Assembly: GCA_940671915.1 (NCBI GenBank)
Contig: CALNVZ010001831.1
Location: 9,797-73,796 of the forward strand
Length of the DNA stretch: 64,000 nucleotides
Reading direction: 5' to 3'
DNA from: Paracentrotus lividus
Lineage: Eukaryota > Echinodermata > Echinoidea > Camarodonta > Echinidae
Shown: positions 42,474 through 54,372 of the stretch, in pieces
Position numbering within the stretch: position 1 is the stretch's first letter
Layout of the letters: each line of letters starts with the position of its first letter
Program-made: the position numbers and the translations under genes
The notes under the pieces: generated by a model
Seen by the model: the letters and a program-made list of their open reading frames with translations, nothing else
Told to the model about the DNA's origin: nothing
The model's database searches: none

Positions 42474-42834
42474 TTGGGGAGGGGTTTATATTGTAAATTT
42501 AATATACATTACAGATTTGGATAATGCATCCAAATAATTTGACACAAGGTAGTGAATTTATAGGCATTGCAACTCAAAATTGAGCCTGAGAGGACATATT
42601 GATTCTTATGACTAATGAACTATATTGCATAAAAATTAAAGTCAAATTTTAAGTAAGTTCGGAACTCAAGGTCATGCGCTATAATGAACAACCATCCTTC
42701 TCACAAATGAATCCAATTTGACACAAAATTATTGACGAACATTAAATAAGTTTATGGTAATGAATAAGGCATACAATACATTGTATTGGTCATATTCAAA
42801 CTAAGTGGGACATTTAGAGCGAAATATTTTAAAT

Positions 42835-43060
42835 GTGGCGCTGTTTGCCTGTTGAAAGCATAATTAGGATTTCGTGAAAATCAACACAAAGGCTTCTTTT
42901 AAAATGCGATTCAACTTTATTTAAGTTCAAAAGCATTATGTGCATCCAGTTTTCTTACGCTGAATAATTTATCAAACAGGAATTTGCACATCACTGGGGC
43001 TATGAGCTTTAAATGCCTTCTCTAATTCTTATATCTAGTCACTTTTTTTCAGATTTTTTT
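42835..43060. mobile_element. Relic of the GGGCAG-type DNA element
   Basis: GCATAATTAGGATTTCGTGA, CACAAAGGCTTCTTTTA, CTTACGCTGAATAAT and GGGGCTATGAGCTTTAAATG follow the same order and spacing as 19480-19660 in the element at 19429-20193. Neither terminus is kept. It is an old fragment of the same family in the same orientation. Confidence 0.75.
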
Positions 43061-45925
43061 TGTCGCCTTAAAGCTAATTATCATGGAACTTTGTAAGTAA
43101 TAGCAATATTTCAATGTTTATGAGTGCAAGGTCGTTACTGATATTACATCGAGCGTGCAATTGAACCTTGATCTATTCAACGACGCGTAAGCCGGAAGAA
43201 TGAAAGTTAACTTTACTTATAGATAAGGACAAACAAGAAAAATCAGAATCACAGACCACTGCACAAATGCCGAAAGTCTAAACCGAATATGTAAATATTC
43301 CAATGCCTTTGCACGAAATAAAACAGTTGAAGTATTGGCTTTATACAAACACTCGATGTCTACCGATCAAGCTGTTATAGATCTAATTTAGCCTTAGGCT
43401 AGACCCTTCTAACGTAAGATCTAAGTTAGATTCTAAGCCAAGCAAGAGAATATCTCAAAGTTCAAACGCGTAATTTAAAACGTAAAGCTTTTAACGTATC
43501 GATGTTAATCATCACTCACCCAGATATTGAAGGAATATGCGTTGTCCAACCTTAACTTAATCATGTTAATATATCCGGATCACACAAACAATCACAATGA
43601 CAGCATCCTCGTCAAAATAAGCAAAACAAGATTACCATATAAACATGAAAATTACAGCATTTACAACGGTAAAGCTTTAAAAATCCAAAACGATGACCTT
43701 CCAAATTAACACTTGTCCCCGATCTCTATATTAGCGACTCGCTGTTCCGTGTAGAATCTATAATTGTGTTGAATATAACTTGGCTACACATGAACTAACT
43801 GCACTGCGTCCGCCTCTGCCTACGCGCATCCAAAAATTAGGTTTAGTAACGCCAGTGTATGCCACGCATATCGCCGCACATGTACTGTGCTATGTATATT
43901 TCAGTGTAGAGTAGAATCTACGTGTCATGGATCTATTGCAGAAGCTGGTTGAATAGATTCTTCGTATTGCACCGGGCAACGTCATCTGTTCAATAGCTCA
44001 TTAATTCGCTGAATGTCATGCATGACCCAACATTCATCCCAATCAAGCTGTCCAACAATACTTTTTGTGTGTTGTATAATCTATGTAAACATGGCATAAC
44101 ACGAGGTAATTTTTGATCGTACTTATTAACCTTGAATTGTTGCCATTTAATGCACTGTCCGTGATCACTCACATTTTGGGATGTCGTGCACTCCACGGCC
44201 AGCTATAGAGGTGGACCAGTCTTTCCACAGGAGCGGAATGATTGATTAAGGACAATAGATGTCAGAGAGGTACACTATTGCGATGAAACTATATCGCAGA
44301 CACTTATTTGGTCCCTCAAGACAATCTTACTTGAGACACAAATCCAAACCAGTAACCAAAATGCTCAGAAAAACCCATGCTTTTTTATTTTTTGTCGGTG
44401 TCCACTCACGCAACTCTTTTCAATCATGAATTTCATTAATAAAAAAGACAGCCAATTGTAAAATTAAAATACTAACTTGGGTAATGACACAAGCCACTTC
44501 CTACACAATACATAATATGGTGAGTCATCGTCCATTCATTAACCTCCACAAGTGAAAAAGATATCGCGCCCTTTCTATCAGTCCAAATGTTGTGTCACTA
44601 CACGTTTTAATTACCAACCATATGCAAAGTACAAGATACGAGAAAAAAACAGTAACTGCTATCAAACAAAAGAGAACTAACCCAGGAAAATTGACATCTT
44701 AATTACTATGCATAAATTCCACAGCCACGGATGTCTAAGGATTAGAAAAGATCCCCTTGACCACACTGCGTCATGCTGTCAAAGAAACTTCAAACAAACA
44801 CTCAGAACTTTCCACACCAGTCTCATCAGATGGTTTTAAAAACAAAGCTTAAAAACGTGGTTAAGAATTCAATTGTCTTTACGACCAGTACCACCCCATC
44901 TCTCACGCTGAGCTCTTTTAGTATTTTCTAACGGCTCGATCAGGAAAGAAGTGTATCAAAAAAGATAGTTTGCCAACCTCCCTCCCCCCCCCCTTATTGG
45001 AAAATGCTGGATATTGCCACCTGTACAAGATAAGCGGTACTTACTCCGATGTGCTTATCCACAACTACATCTTCTGATTCGCTATCGCTATCCTCGTCAG
45101 CTTATTACTAACCTCTTCAGTGGCATGCCTAAAGAGGAGAGAGAAAACATCTCGAATGAATTATTCATTCTACGGTTTCTAAACCACCAATCACTGTGAA
45201 TATGAGGGTTATCAAAATTATGAAAACCTAAGTTCGGTACATGTAAGAAACAAAAATACTTCACGATATTCATTCTGGATTCTTTTTTTTTTTTTATATA
45301 TTTAATATTCAAATGTTAGAGCCCTAGTCAAAATTAAACCTAAAACCTACTAGTATATTATTATATTATTATATCCAGTCTTATCGCAATACTACCGTAA
45401 AGTGGACAGGAAGTAGTTTTTTAAACATTGATACATACAAGGTGTTCAAAAGATGAAATTAATATGTACATGCATTTAAGAGACACTGGTGCACACATCA
45501 AACCAGTATTTTATCAGTCCATAGTATTCACTAAAATGGCAGATACATGTACAATGATAAAGTGTTTTTAACTAAACTTTGCTAAATAAAGGTTTTGCTA
45601 AAAGAAAGAAGTATTTATTTGCTGCATGGTATTTAAAGCCACAAGGTACACAAACCAGTATTATAATAATGATTATTTCTTATTATTATTAGTCCGAAGT
45701 GTTTCACTAATTAAAAATTGGAGATAAATGCAGCGGCGCCTACAAACCCACTTGCCCGCATTGCCCGGAGGCAAGTGAATAAACATTCAGGCGGGAAGCA
45801 AAGTTCAAAGTCACTTGCCCTATTGGGCGCAAGCACTATGCAACGATATGAGTGCATTGATATATTGCGATATCTCACCTCAAAAACAATATAAAAAATA
45901 CAATCTTAATTTTATATTTAACGGA
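43061..45925. other. No gene seen
   Basis: Mostly unique AT-rich sequence. A few words of the AACGTTAGATCT type recur at 43375-43435. There is a C-run at 44985-44994 and a T-run at 45280-45292. Open frames here are short and without support. Confidence 0.5.
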
Positions 45926-46183
45926 TACTAGAAATATAACATTTGCCTACCATTGCTATTTTGACCTCAGAATCGCCCACTAATTTCGAAATTTTCACAC
46001 AAATATTCTTTGCCTTATCTTATATGTTACCTATTTACCCCCACACCCCTTGAATGGCGCCCCTCCATGATAAAGGATGCTGGCCCGCAACGTAATCTGA
46101 TTACTCTTAACTCTAACTCTCTCGCCCCAAAAAACTTCCGTTGATTTGCATACAGCGCAATTTAGAGGGGACGAGGGAGGGGG

Positions 46184-46296
46184 GAATGTAGGCCAAATGT
46201 ATATTTCTTAGTATCGTAAATGAATAAACTATAGATTGTAAAATTTGTTTATGATTTACATCAATAGAAACTATACATTTGACCTACTACCATTGC
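46184..46296 (-). repeat. Internal complementary region of the second DIRS element
   Basis: GTAGGCCAAATGTATATTTC and TTAGTATCGT invert the tip seen at 45930-45955 (ATACTAGAAATATAACATTT). They are followed by AT-rich sequence and then TACATTTGACCTACTACCAT in the opposite sense. The two inverted GTAGG...CCTAC tips joined head to head reproduce the circle-junction layout of the first element. Confidence 0.7.
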
Positions 46297-47718
46297 GTAC
46301 GACCAGGCACCGACAAAATGGTAGCGGAGGGCAACCATAAACGATTTTGAAACTAATGGAGGATTGCCGCCGTCATTTGAGCAGGCTGCAGGTAGCGACG
46401 AAAACACCCTCCTAGCGGACGACGTCTGCCCAGGCTAAAAGGAGCGTGAAAGATTTGCAGGAACGCCTAAAAGGCCCAGCCTTGCAGATATCTTCTAACC
46501 CCCCTACCCCTGTAAATATTGGGCCAAAGAGGAACTGCATGCTTCCTGACATCTGATGAGGCTTGAGGACGTAGATTCCCTCTCAAGTGCAACGGGCCTT
46601 CACTCCAGCCCACAGCCTTGATTGCGGAGGACTATACCACAACGGGATAACGTATCTCTGAGAAACCAACCTTTATGGGAGTTTTTTCTTACGGATTTAG
46701 GGGGAACAGTAACATAAATAACTGTGAAGATTTCCGAAAGATTCTCAGTCTTCTTCGGATAGAACATTCTGAGGGGCCCTAGACGAAGGCACCAGAACTT
46801 GTCTTCTCTGATAGATGGAACCCCGTCAGAGGGCCGGAAAGAAGAAGGATCTCGCTAGAGGCCCGACGAGGCTGTTGTTCTTAGCAATGTAAGATGTGAG
46901 TAGGCAAGTCAGGACGAACCCCATATCTCTCCCAACGAAAATGACGCGAAGGTGATATTGATGAGAGCAAGTAGCGAACTCCTCCTGCCCGGAGGCTAGT
47001 TGCTAGAGACAGCTTTGTCTTAATTGGACAATTTACAGGGCAAATCGAGTTCAAAGGCATCGAAACGGAGACTTGAGAAAAGCCCCAAGACTTTGGGAAG
47101 ACTCCAGCTGCGAGTCAACGGGCTCTTAGAAATAGAGGGCGTTTTTAAGAAAAGGTCACCTAGAATCGCCGAGCAGCTGTGGAGAGTGCACGGGGGCGGT
47201 CGCCAGGAGACCGATTCCCCTATTAAGCAAAAACCAGTAAGAATGGCCGAAATAGCCCGAACGCATACCCTCGAATCGTCGAAGGAGAGTACCTACCACT
47301 TATACAAACAAGAGATAGAGTAAGTAAAGAAAATCGCAAATAAGAGGCAAAGGAGCCCTCTCTGGGGACCTGCACTCCAAAGAATTCGCCACCAGGAAGA
47401 AAAGCCTCAAGGGCGCGACAATTGTATACAATCCTAGTCCGAAGCAGCCCCCTACTTTCACACTACGCAGCTCCGCTTGCTAACGGTCTGAAAAAAGCCT
47501 TCATCCACTAGCCCGCACTTCGCCAGATAGAGCCGCATGCAGTTAGCATAAGGTGCGATGTGGTATTCGCAGTAGTGAACCCCCGCACTAACGGTTGAAA
47601 ACCCTCACAGTCTCAACAGGTACGATCCGGAAGGGCAGCGGCTCCGCCGGTGCTAACAGTAAACTATAGAGCAACAGATCCTGAAACCAGGGCCCGACCC
47701 GCCAGTAGGGCGAAGCAA

Positions 47719-48075
47719 TCAAGAGAACACTGTTGCCTGATCCTCCCTGATTCCTGAGAACCAGAGCGGATCACACTTGACATGTGGGAAAGACGTACCG
47801 CCTTTCACCCATCCTTCCAATGAAGACGTAGAGAACGCGATCCAGAAAGAAAGCAGCAGATAGTCACCCCTGACTTCATGGCAAGCAAAAACGAGGAAGT
47901 CTTTGTCAGGGATACGAAAGTCTGCTATCAGATTGTCCTTCCCCGCGGAAATGTGGGAGCAACGCGCGAGCAGCGACAAACAGAACTGATAAAACGTCTC
48001 CAGCAACGTTTGATGTGAGCAAGCGGGCCTCGGGAGAGACCCAAGCATCCGGGAAAACCATCGAGCACTTGACAA
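47719..48075 (-). pseudogene. DIRS RNase H remnant of the second element
   Basis: The frame contains HISAGKDNLIADF (47917-47955), the conserved 'H-x-x-G-K-D-N-x-x-A-D' end of DIRS and related RNase H domains. Upstream landmarks (WVSPEARLL, ARALLPHFRG) lie in neighbouring frames. The polypeptide is too short and frame-shifted to be functional. Confidence 0.75.
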
Positions 48076-48654
48076 ATGGCCCCCCCCCCCAAACCTTGCG
48101 AAGAGACGCGGGCGTCGGTCACTGATAACGCGACGGGAAGAGGTCCGATTTGAATCTCTTCATCCTGAAGAAAAGCGAAGAGGTACCACGGGTTCGTCCA
48201 CGAAGAGAGAGGAAACTTCTTGATCTTCCACCGTCAAAGGAATCCAGAACCACGAGGGGAGCTGAGGTTCGGCCTGGAAAAACTTCAGGAAGATTGCAGC
48301 TGCGAAAGCGTCCATAAAGAGACGACAATTTGCGCAAGCACTGTCACCCAGACTGGGCTAAAAACCCCAGCCATCTCAACCAAACCTTTTCGGCTCGAAA
48401 CCTTCGCTGATGCTCAGGAGGGAACCTGGTTAGACTGACCAGAGCCTCTATCCTCTCGAGGCTCAAGCCGAGCCAGTGATTCTTTGATATCCAACTGGGC
48501 ACCCAAGTAAATCGGAGTTCGGGAGGAAACGAATATTCCGACTTGGACCAGTGATCATGAATTCCCCCAAACTCTCGTCGTTTTCACTTAACAGCGAAAA
48601 GATTGGGTGAAAGAGGACCTCCACTCCTGTGTATTGTTAGAGAATTTGAGGCAT

Positions 48655-50355
48655 TTATACATGAAATGTTTTCTTGTGTTCCAAAATATTGCGTTCATTG
48701 TAGGCAATAAGGTTACCAGAAGGAGTGATGATACATGGGCTACGTACGTTAATTGCAGATGCTATATGTTTGTATTCCACAATGCTCCTGGCCTGAATGT
48801 CACCATCATGTGACACTTGATCAACTGCATGGATATCACGCTCTTTATCATAGTATGTGATATAGAGTGTGTCTGTCAGTTTGTCTCTGTGACACCGTGC
48901 AAAGCACCACTCGTCATGCTGTATGGTAGCCTTCTTCTCTCCTGATCTTGAGATGACAGCGAATTCATGATAACTTGTTAGTACTTTGACATCTGTCTTC
49001 ACAACGATATCACCTGATGACAAGGCTTGTATCTCACCCCACACCTGCTTGCCCTGCATTGTAATAGTGTTCACTATCTTACCATCAGCAGGGTTGATGA
49101 CGTAGATATTGGACTGGCCATCCTGAGCAGCAAGGATCATCCCATCCTCATCAACATCAATATAGACCCAATTGTAATCAGACTGATTCCTTGGGCATGT
49201 TGGGATTGTGATGTCTCTAACCACCTTCCATTGTCTGTCATAGATAGTGATGTGTCCATCGAGGCTGTCACCCTTGTACATTTTGTAGTCTCCTCTCCCC
49301 TTGCCACACACTATTAATTCACTGTCAATTTGGGCACATGATGTAATAAACATGTCTATCTCTATGACTTTTTTTGTGTGTCCATTTTTTATATTTGAAA
49401 CATATACATGTACGTCATTGTTCTCATTATGTATAACACATAATTCATCATCACTGACCAAACCACTTACCACTGGAGACTTAAGAGTTGATGGAAGAGG
49501 GAATGATTTGACAAGTTTCCATGTCCCATTAAAGCCATCGATTCTTGCGAACTGTTTCCCTCCTATTTCACCCTCAACAAACTTCACTCTCTCAACTTCG
49601 CTCTGTATTCGGGGAAGACATGCATCAATATCCTGATGGACATTCGCACTTACACTCTCATCACGCCATGTAATTACTTGAGGAGCTTCAGTCACTAATG
49701 TTTTGTCATTTTGTCTGATCCGTTCTATGTTTAAGTCCACATTAGTAATTGTGTCGATACTGTGCTGAGTTTTACTTGTCAGATCCCCCATCTTTTTCTC
49801 TACCGTCGTATCAATTTTCTTACTCTCGTTAAGATGTTTGGATTTGGTCTCCTTTATGGTTTGCTCTTCCTCTACTGCTTCTGCTATGCGTGATGTGATT
49901 CGTTTCTCCCTTTCTTCATTGAGAATTCGAATTTTCTCATCCACCTCGTTGTTGATTTGAAGAATGTCTTCCTGCTTTTTGGTTTCAACATGATTGATTT
50001 TGCCCTTGTATGCGATGTTAATTTCAGCATTAACATTCTCGAGATGGTTACTCATAAACGTAGAACATGATTGTATTTCAGCGCTCAGTCTCTTGAAGTG
50101 TTGCAAGAGTCGATCTAATTCCGATTGTTTGTCATCTAGCTTTGTTCTCATCTCCAAGATAACATCTTCAATGTCCTGAAGCTGACATGGTTTATGTCCG
50201 TGATGTATGGTTGCACATTTGTGACATATAGGGATCTTGTGTTCTTTACAGTACATTGAAATTGGCTCATCGTGCTTATCACATGACCATGCCCTGTCAT
50301 GTCCTTTTCTTGGTTTCAGGTTGATGCCGCTATCAGATGGAAATTTTGCCGCCAT
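48655..50355 (-). CDS. B-box / coiled-coil / beta-propeller protein (TRIM-like, no RING)
   Basis: An intact 566-residue intronless frame. The start ATG at 50355 is in good context (AATATGG). Residues 25-54 form a B-box type 2 zinc site: C25, H28, C36, H39, C44, C47, H51/H52, H54. Residues about 65-250 are a long charged coiled coil with KKQED- and EERE-type heptads, the usual dimerising part of TRIM proteins. Residues about 280-560 hold repeated beta-strand units (DGHITIYDRQW, GMILAAQDG, GNLIAYN) as in NHL-like propellers. There is no RING before the B-box, so no ligase activity is expected by itself. A possible acceptor (CAATACAG) lies 24 bp upstream of the start codon. Large families of such genes occur in sea urchins and amphioxus. 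Role unknown; substrate adaptor or immune scaffold are guesses. It sits between two DIRS elements. Confidence 0.9.
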   Translation of the reverse strand: MAAKFPSDSGINLKPRKGHDRAWSCDKHDEPISMYCKEHKIPICHKCATIHHGHKPCQLQDIEDVILEMRTKLDDKQSELDRLLQHFKRLSAEIQSCSTFMSNHLENVNAEINIAYKGKINHVETKKQEDILQINNEVDEKIRILNEEREKRITSRIAEAVEEEQTIKETKSKHLNESKKIDTTVEKKMGDLTSKTQHSIDTITNVDLNIERIRQNDKTLVTEAPQVITWRDESVSANVHQDIDACLPRIQSEVERVKFVEGEIGGKQFARIDGFNGTWKLVKSFPLPSTLKSPVVSGLVSDDELCVIHNENNDVHVYVSNIKNGHTKKVIEIDMFITSCAQIDSELIVCGKGRGDYKMYKGDSLDGHITIYDRQWKVVRDITIPTCPRNQSDYNWVYIDVDEDGMILAAQDGQSNIYVINPADGKIVNTITMQGKQVWGEIQALSSGDIVVKTDVKVLTSYHEFAVISRSGEKKATIQHDEWCFARCHRDKLTDTLYITYYDKERDIHAVDQVSHDGDIQARSIVEYKHIASAINVRSPCIITPSGNLIAYNERNILEHKKTFHV

Positions 50356-51140
50356 ATTGAATTCTGATAGGAGATTTACCTGTATTGTTGGTAATTAATG
50401 AAAAGGTATAACTTTGAGAGAATAAGATATACATGTACAGGTAAAGACAGAGAGAAAGAAAGTTATATGATGAGGATTCAAATCAAAATGTAAAATTAGG
50501 TTGTAATTTATTAGGATTTAATCACCTAGACTTACTTCAAAAGAATGATATATTTGCCTACTTTGCTATTCATCCTCGAATCGCCCAACCTACCGATACT
50601 TTAACCCCGAAAATTTTGCTCTATTGTCTCCTATCATCCCTTCCACTATAAGAAGGGCGCCCTCTTACGATAAGGGCACTCGGCAAAAGCCTTCCCATAA
50701 ATCCTCCTCTTTTCTCATCGGCTGCCGCCGAGCTAGTAACCTCGAAAAATTGCTCCCGCAAATGGGTTTGTTTTTCACCTTTTTTCGTGATATTTGATGC
50801 CTATTTGTGTGGGGTCTTGCTACTAGTCGTCTTACAATGTAGCTGATGTCTAGTTCGTGGATTCCTATTTTTGGGAGTAGTTTAATGGCCGTTTTTTGAG
50901 ATTTTCTCTTGGTTTTACGGCGACTTCTCCCTTGTTTTGGCCATTCATTATGTGCGTGTATTGAGTGTATCCCCGTGGTTCGGGTCCCTTTGTTCTCCCG
51001 TACTACGCTTCATCACACACAGATTAGTGGTGCTTTTGTTTGGGTGGGGCGAGTCCTTTGTGACTTAACTTCCCTTCCCAGGGCAGAGCTTTTAGCTCTT
51101 TGTATAATATCCGTTGTGTTTTTCCTTTTCTTATATTGTA

Positions 51141-51268
51141 GGGAAGAAGACCACCATCCAAGCGTGGATTCTCCGAAGACTTCCGACGTCGCCGACTCAT
51201 CGGAGAGATGTGAATACTGGGAAGTTACGACGCCGGGTTCTCCACCAAAGAAGCCGCGGAGCAGTTAG
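51141..51268 (+). pseudogene. DIRS Gag-like N-terminal frame, open copy
   Basis: After TTATATTGTAG the frame reads SVDSPKTSDVADSSERCEYW and ends with PPKKPRSS and a stop. It is an acidic, Ser-rich leader, presumably the start of the element's Gag, closed early by a stop shared with the other copies (after CGGAGCAGT). The acceptor-like tract suggests that this part may be spliced. Confidence 0.4.
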
Positions 51269-51699
51269 ACAGACGCGGATATCGGATGGAACGAAAGCTG
51301 TTCATACCATCGGAGGGATAAGTCGGGATTCACAACCCCGCACAGGGGGGAGTATGGGCCGGTGGCAATGTGAAAGCCCACACCTACGGTACCGCAAACC
51401 CCTGTAAAGTCGTCACGGGAATTGAATAATGTTCAAGTTCCAGATCCAGGAAAGCAGAAAATTGAAAAGTTCAAGTTTCCAGGGAAGGTTACAACGTCTG
51501 TTGGCCGACCCAGTCACGCACCCCAAATGGATCTTGGTGAGGGATCGAGGAGGGCAACTTCATTTAACGATCATGGGTTCCCATCAATCTAGTGGAAGTT
51601 GTGGGATCGATCGTGAGATCTTTCCAAATCTAGATCGATATCGAAGGTCGGATTACCACTTCAGATCGATCAAGTATCGATAGCGAGGGATTGATCCCT

Positions 51700-52060
51700 G
51701 GTGAATTGATCACGGCAGAATCGATCATAAATGAATCGATCATAACAGAATCGATCATAAATGAATCGATTACAACAGAATCGCTCACAATTGAATCGAT
51801 TACAACAGAATCAATCATATTTGAATCGATTACAACTGAATCGATCACAATTGAATCGATCACAACAGAATCAATCATATTTGAATCGATCCCGCCAGAA
51901 TCGATCTCTGATGAATCGATCATGACATAATCGATCATGAATGATTCGATCCCACCAAAATCGATCTCTGGTGAATCGATCCCACCAAAATCGATCTCTG
52001 GTGAATCGATCACGTCAGAATCGATCACTAATAATCGATCCCTCCAAAATCGATCGCTAA
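51700..52060. repeat. 15-bp ATCGAT minisatellite, second copy
   Basis: Units AATCGATCATAAATG, AATCGATTACAACAG and AATCAATCATATTTG run in tandem. The unit order differs from the array at 25755, so the arrays have rearranged since the two copies parted. The minus strand reads IDSVMIDSFMIDSVV repeats. Confidence 0.9.
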
Positions 52061-52656
52061 GGCATCGATCTCTGGTAAATTGACCATGTCAGAATCGATC
52101 GTAAACAAATCGATTTCTACAATCTCGATCACTAATGGTTCCTACCCTGGTGAATCAATCACGGCAGAATCAATCGTAAATAAAACGATCGCTCCAGAAC
52201 TGATCACTATGGATTGTTTCTGAGAAATAATTTAAGTCAGAAACGATCGTAATTAATTCGATCTCTCCAAAATTGATCGTTAATAAAGTCGGGACTCACA
52301 ACCCCGCACAAAGGTGCGTAAGTCATGAAGGGCAAATTCAAGCAACGATCATGGCAAATAGATCAAAATTTATTGATTGCCATGTGAACGATCTCCGAGG
52401 ACCGCGAAATTGTTCAGCGGGATGTGATTCGGTCTAACGTGTTCCTCAGTGCTTCTCATACAAGGGACCCAAGTTCCAACGACAAAGATCACCTTTCTTT
52501 TCGAAATCGATCCAGAAGTTTGAGATCGTCCGGAGGGTGTCTAATCTACCAAGATTGTCGGAATACCCTCCTTCTCAGGATACTAGGGTGTTTAGAAGAA
52601 TTAAAATCTTTCTTCGAGACTATCGGACTTCCGCCTTCTGCCTAATTCTCCAAAGT

Positions 52657-52730
52657 CCGTCTACCTTTCAAGCGGTAGAGCACCTGTCTAGCAGTCTTGA
52701 AGTCTCGGGTTCAGTTCCCGATGGAATCCA
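52657..52730 (+). repeat. tRNA-like segment, second copy
   Basis: AAGCGGTAGAGCACCTGTCT, then TCGGGTTCAGTTCCCGA with a perfect T-stem. The anticodon position reads AGC here (AGT in the copy at 26772). Acceptor and anticodon stems fail to pair, so it is tRNA-derived but not a tRNA gene. Confidence 0.5.
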
Positions 52731-53939
52731 ATTCGCGGAATTATGGCAGAGTTAGAAGCTCTCCCTACAATTTTGGATGATTTCACGACAGCGCCAGTAG
52801 TCAATCAAAGATCTTTACTGTCAGCAAAACTCGAGACCCACCAGTAGGGGCTCGGAATTGGTACCGGCATCTCTTGGAAATGGGTCAACTTCTACCACAT
52901 CGCAGTTGCCGGTCGCTAAAATTTTCGGGCCAGACGTCGCAGCAGATCGTCCCTCAGAGTCACGTCGCTTCGACCACTCCGTTGTATGAGTTTCCGTCGG
53001 AACCTAAGAAGGTTACGCACAGAACCGAGGGGATTTAGCCTCTTCCTCCATGGAGTTCAGTACTCACGAATCTGCACCGAGAAAATTTTAGATTCCTCTA
53101 ACTAAGAGGAGGAGGAGGTGTTTGATACCAGATCATCGTTCCATCCTTGCAAGTGGTACTCAGATCGCGCTTCGATGATGTTGATCAACGAAGCCGCGAC
53201 GTATTAGGCCCGTCTATCTGATCGGTCAAAGAGGACGTCCGAGTTGTTCCTTCAGAAGAAGGAGATACCCTCGGAAGAGGAAGTTCACTGCTCAGTTCAG
53301 ACTCAACCGAGGCTGTCCGAGAGAGTCCGGGTTTTATCCTAAATACGATCCGTATGCAGGATTCGAACCGGAAGTAACACAGGGTCATATGGAATTCCTG
53401 ATTTAGATCTGACAAGAAACAGATCCTTGAGTTATCTCCCTAAAACTCACAAGAAGAGTTAAGGGAACGACTAAGGTGAGAATTATCCTTCATCCAGGAG
53501 GACAAGGAGTCATTCTTTTCAGACATTATCTCCGATACTGTTTGGGACGACAGATAAACTACGGTCACTAATCGGACCTCACGAACAAAGAAGGTTCACT
53601 TGTAGCTGGTCCGATTGCTGCCGTAGTCAGATTGAGGGAGGTTAATGTCAGGGGGTCAAACTCCTAGCGTCTCTAAAGAGCTGGAGTTTCGATTTCCGAC
53701 AGGGTAAAATTTTTTGTCTTGAAAAAGTTTCATCCCTGGCGGTCTCTCATTTGCGACCTCGTTCCCACCAGACGGATAGAGACCGCAGGGAAGAGATTTT
53801 GAGAAAACTTAGGGGCAAGAATGTCTTGTTCCCAGATATACTGGACAGGATTCCGGTGGACTCATAATCCTGTGGGGGTCAGAATTTTGCAGAGGCCGAG
53901 AAGAAGGCTAAGGAACTTCAGAGAAGGTCGGAGAGGTTT

Positions 53940-54372
53940 AGTAGGCATAGCACACTAAAAATTGAATACCATAATACAAGGATGAAAATGGGCTCATTTT
54001 AAAGAACTCTGCATAACTGCAGAACAGAGAAAAAATCTTTCAAATTGGAAAAGCGATTCCTGAAATATCGGCAATTAAAGTTCGTAAATTGACCGAAAAC
54101 CTGCAAAAATGGCAAAATATGGTAAAAAATGATATTTATGCAAATTTCAGACATCCTATTAATTAAAATATTCACATTGAAGGACTGTAAAGAGGGAAAT
54201 GCTACAACTTATAGAGTTAAATCAATTTTCAACCAACTGCATTTATTAATGTCATGTTCACAATAAAATAATAAGGAAAGTACCATCCAGATCCAAAAAT
54301 TTCCATCTGCAAAAACAAAAGCAGCCAAAAAATGACTAAGTCCAGCACATTATATATTCATTAAAGCTCATT
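53940..54372. other. Unidentified DNA joined to the DIRS truncation
   Basis: AT-rich sequence starting GTAGGCATAGCACACTAAAA at the abrupt end of DIRS similarity. No coding, no clear repeat of its own. It leads into the 174-bp units. Confidence 0.5.

Larger units (their letters stand above)
45926..48640 (-). mobile_element. Second DIRS-type element, 3' part, reverse orientation
   Basis: On the minus strand the order is: RNase H remnants (about 48.3-47.7 kb), recombinase region, internal complementary region (46184-46296), right inverted repeat (to about 45930). The repeat tip carries ATTTGCCTACCATTGCTATT and CAGAATCGCCCA, related to the first element (TTTGCCTACTTTGCTATTC, CGAATCGCCCAACCT) but clearly a different family. 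Frames are broken. The 5' half is absent and the element ends near the TRIM-like gene. Confidence 0.78.
50532..53939 (+). mobile_element. DIRS-type element, 5' part, truncated copy of the 24596 element
   Basis: The sequence follows 24596-28055 closely: left repeat from TTACTTCAAAAG, Gag-like frame, 15-bp ATCGAT array, tRNA-like segment and onward to GAAGGTCGGAGAGGTTT. Similarity stops abruptly at 53939, so it lacks reverse transcriptase, RNase H, recombinase, the internal complementary region and the right repeat. It seems better kept than the first copy in the Gag-like region. It is inactive. Confidence 0.9.

Noticed and set aside
52657-52730. Functional tRNA gene (Ala/Thr type)
   Set aside because: The T-arm is perfect but the acceptor stem and most of the anticodon stem do not pair, and the segment is part of repeated DIRS copies.
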